From: Aphidius gifuensis
Taxonomy: Eukaryota > Arthropoda > Insecta > Hymenoptera > Braconidae
Direction of reading: 5' to 3'
DNA length: 64,000 nucleotides
Assembly: GCF_014905175.1 (NCBI RefSeq)
Contig: NC_057789.1
Location: forward strand, 15,304,876-15,368,875
The translations under genes and the position numbers were made by a program. The notes beneath the pieces were generated by a model. The model saw only the letters and a program-made list of their open reading frames with translations. It made no database searches and was not told the origin of the DNA. Below are positions 38,501-41,500 of the stretch, one piece after another (the stretch's first letter is position 1; the number at the start of each line of letters is the position of its first letter).

Positions 38501-41500
38501 ACTTTTGTTATAATCAAGATAGGAAGTTCGTATTAAGCTCAAATTATGTGCCTCAAAAAAATCTAGTAACGGCATTAAGGGTTTTTTTCTCTCTCAATAA
38601 CAGTTTTCGAGAAAAAAAATTAAATATCAGAATTTTTTTTTTTAATTTTATAGTTTTTTTCTTTTTTTCTCAAAAACTATTATAAACGGAAAGAAATTTT
38701 GCAAAGCGGGCGATAAAGTTTTTTGAGACACAAAAATTAAGCCTAATACGAAGTCTCTACTATGATTTTGCGTCGAGTTATATATTGCGCCGTTTTTATA
38801 ACTTGTAAAATTTTCACATGAAAACGTATGTACTATTTTAAGTTACATAAATAATAATTTAAGAATGATGAAATATAAAACAGAAAAGATTCACGAATAA
38901 AAAACCTTTGGTGATAAATACTCTCTGATGGAAAGTTTAGACACCACAAATTTTTAAGTAAGAAAAAAAAATTTTTTCAAAATTTACATTTTAGTTTTTT
39001 GATCAAAAACTATTATCAATAGAGCAAAAAACCTATAACGCGGGCGATAGAGTTTTTTAATGCGCTTCTTTTGAGCCTGGTACGAAGTCTCTCGGTTAGT
39101 TAGTTCGTAAGTTATGAGCGTTTTTTTCTTTTCGCCGATGAATTCAAGACTGCGGCTGAGCCTATGGCTCCTAGCCTCCGTAAAAAAAAAAAAAAAACAA
39201 AACGAACTATTTGATGTTAAAAAAATTTAATGTCAAATAATGATCGATTTTTTTAACATCTTTTTTATGAGCGAATTAACCACAAACACATGATGGTGCT
39301 TCATCGTCGCCACCACCACCACCATGTATTTGTTCTATTATGATTGCTGCTGTTTATATATGATCAATATTGTTATTGTTATTTTGATTTCCACTCGGTA
39401 AATCATTTATTGAATTATTATTTACTCCTGTTGTTGTTGTTTCATTGAATGATTCAATATTTAATCATCTGTTCCATTTTTTTGTCCTTAACAAATTCAT
39501 TCAAGATCTTAAATTTATTTCGATCATGGCAAGCACAAGCACTTGAATAACCACTATCTTGTGTATTATTTGATTATTGAACAGATTTATTTCAAATACT
39601 CATTATTTGATTTAAAATATTATTACAACTACCAGTACAAGTCTCATGAAAATTACCAGACATTGGTATAGCACCTGGTCCTATTTTAAATTTTACTGAT
39701 TTAGGATTACGAGTACATTTATCAGATGTTTTTGATAATATTTCAGTGTCATTAATTGTCTCTTGAAATCCTATACAATCTAAATTACCATCTTTGCTAT
39801 CTTTACGTTCACGTGGTACCACATTTTATTCACATATTATTTATTGTTGTTTGGTATTGTGATTATGATGTTGCTGTCGTATTATGTCAAGCACTTGAAT
39901 AACTATTATCTTGTGTATTATTTGTTTATTTAACAGATTAATTTTAAATACTCATTATTTGATCAAAAATAACATAATAAATTATATATTGTATATAATA
40001 AAAGTTTTAACCTTAATATTCACCTTTGTCTCTTGAATCTTTCATGAAACTAAAATTTTAAACAAATTTTTTTGTATCGTTGTCAAGGGAATAAATACAT
40101 AAAACAAGATGAAAAATAATTTAAAATTACTTACCTTCATACCGTTACTTTCGTTGCATCCATCTTTTGTTTTTGTTTTTTTACTGCCCATTCTAAAGAA
40201 GTTTCACTTCAAAAATTTCGTTTATATTTTTTATCTCGTTAACTAATTATTATAAAAAAAAAATTATTTGAAGAAAAATATGTATTTTTTAATTCTATCG
40301 ACGACTGTATTTTTATTTTTTTTTATTTTTCAATTTTAATTTTTCCTATTTTTCACCCACAGCAACATAGCAGTTTCTTGACTTCGAGCGCTCGGCGAGT
40401 TATTGCATCCGGACCCTCAATTCGTATTTTTTTCAATTTTCTAAAATTAATATCTCGGTCGGATGACAATTAATTAAGCAGTCATTTTAAAATTAAGCTA
40501 ATACAGCTGTATAATAAAATTAAAAGTATTTGACCAAAAATTATGGAATTATGAGTTGTCTAAATTATCGATTTTTTACCTGGCTTACCTGTGGCCGGCC
40601 AACGGTATCCATTAGGTGCAACGTGTTATGGGTCTAATGGGCTACCATGAGACAGATATTTAGCCAATGCGGTTCTGTCTAGTTTTTTTGCCCTTATCCC
40701 ACCGTTTACTAGTTGCATGTTATTGGACTCCAAGGCACGTTCACGCTCGGAGCGCCGCAGTCAAAAGTGTCTGACGCTCGACTGACCAAAGCCGAGTAAT
40801 AATTCCTCATATAAATCAATTTTTTCATACTTTAATTATTAATTGTAAAAAAACTAAGCTCCAAACCGTTTTTTTTTTTTTTCCATTCGTTTTGTTTTGT
40901 CTCATTTTATAACCCGATAGTTTTTTTTTCACGATGTCATATTGTCGATTGGAGATATTGGTATTTTAATGGATTTTTTTTTTGACAAAAATCGTATTCT
41001 CCATAAGAGTCCGTGTTAAAAGTTGTCAACTTTGAAAATTGATAAAAAAATAACGAGCTTCCAAACAATTACCAATAAATTCCATAAAATGTATTAGTAT
41101 TTCAAAAATCTACTGTATAAATTTCATATCTTTCTCATATTCGGAAAAAAATTGTTGTATTTGTTTCTCATGTATTGCTGTAGGTAAATATTAATTCTAT
41201 AGCTATCGTTATTTCCGCTAAGGAATTGCTCGTTTTTGACGATATGTAACTGTTCAACTTTTTTTAAAGAAATTTTCGCAATAATAATTTGAGCAATTTA
41301 ATGACATTGCTATTGTTGACATTTATTTGTAGTTAGAACCTTAATAAGGATTCAGCTATCATTAAGGTTGAATGTAAGTCCCATAGTCGGACGACTTTTT
41401 TGTGCTAAAAGGGCACGCTCCGACCCATCCTTTCTTAATATAAATAAGTGCCCCTATGCCCAAAATCTGTGCCCGTTATTATCGCATTTGTAGTACTATC

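Larger units (their letters stand above)
34810..40672. mobile_element. Inverted-repeat element of about 5.9 kb with two insertions in its left arm
   Basis: The right arm 40196-40672 (about 475 bases) is complementary to left pieces 34810-35048, 35368-35577 and about 36400-36425. The left arm is split by a 319-base MITE and an 812-base foldback. Shared landmarks include GTTGCAC[CT]TA, GTCATCCGACCGAGATATTA, GAGGGTCCGGATGCAATAAC and AGTCGTCGATAGAATTAAAA. The interior holds a J-domain-like frame, a second minus-strand frame and another nested element. Transposon class not recognised. Confidence 0.7.
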
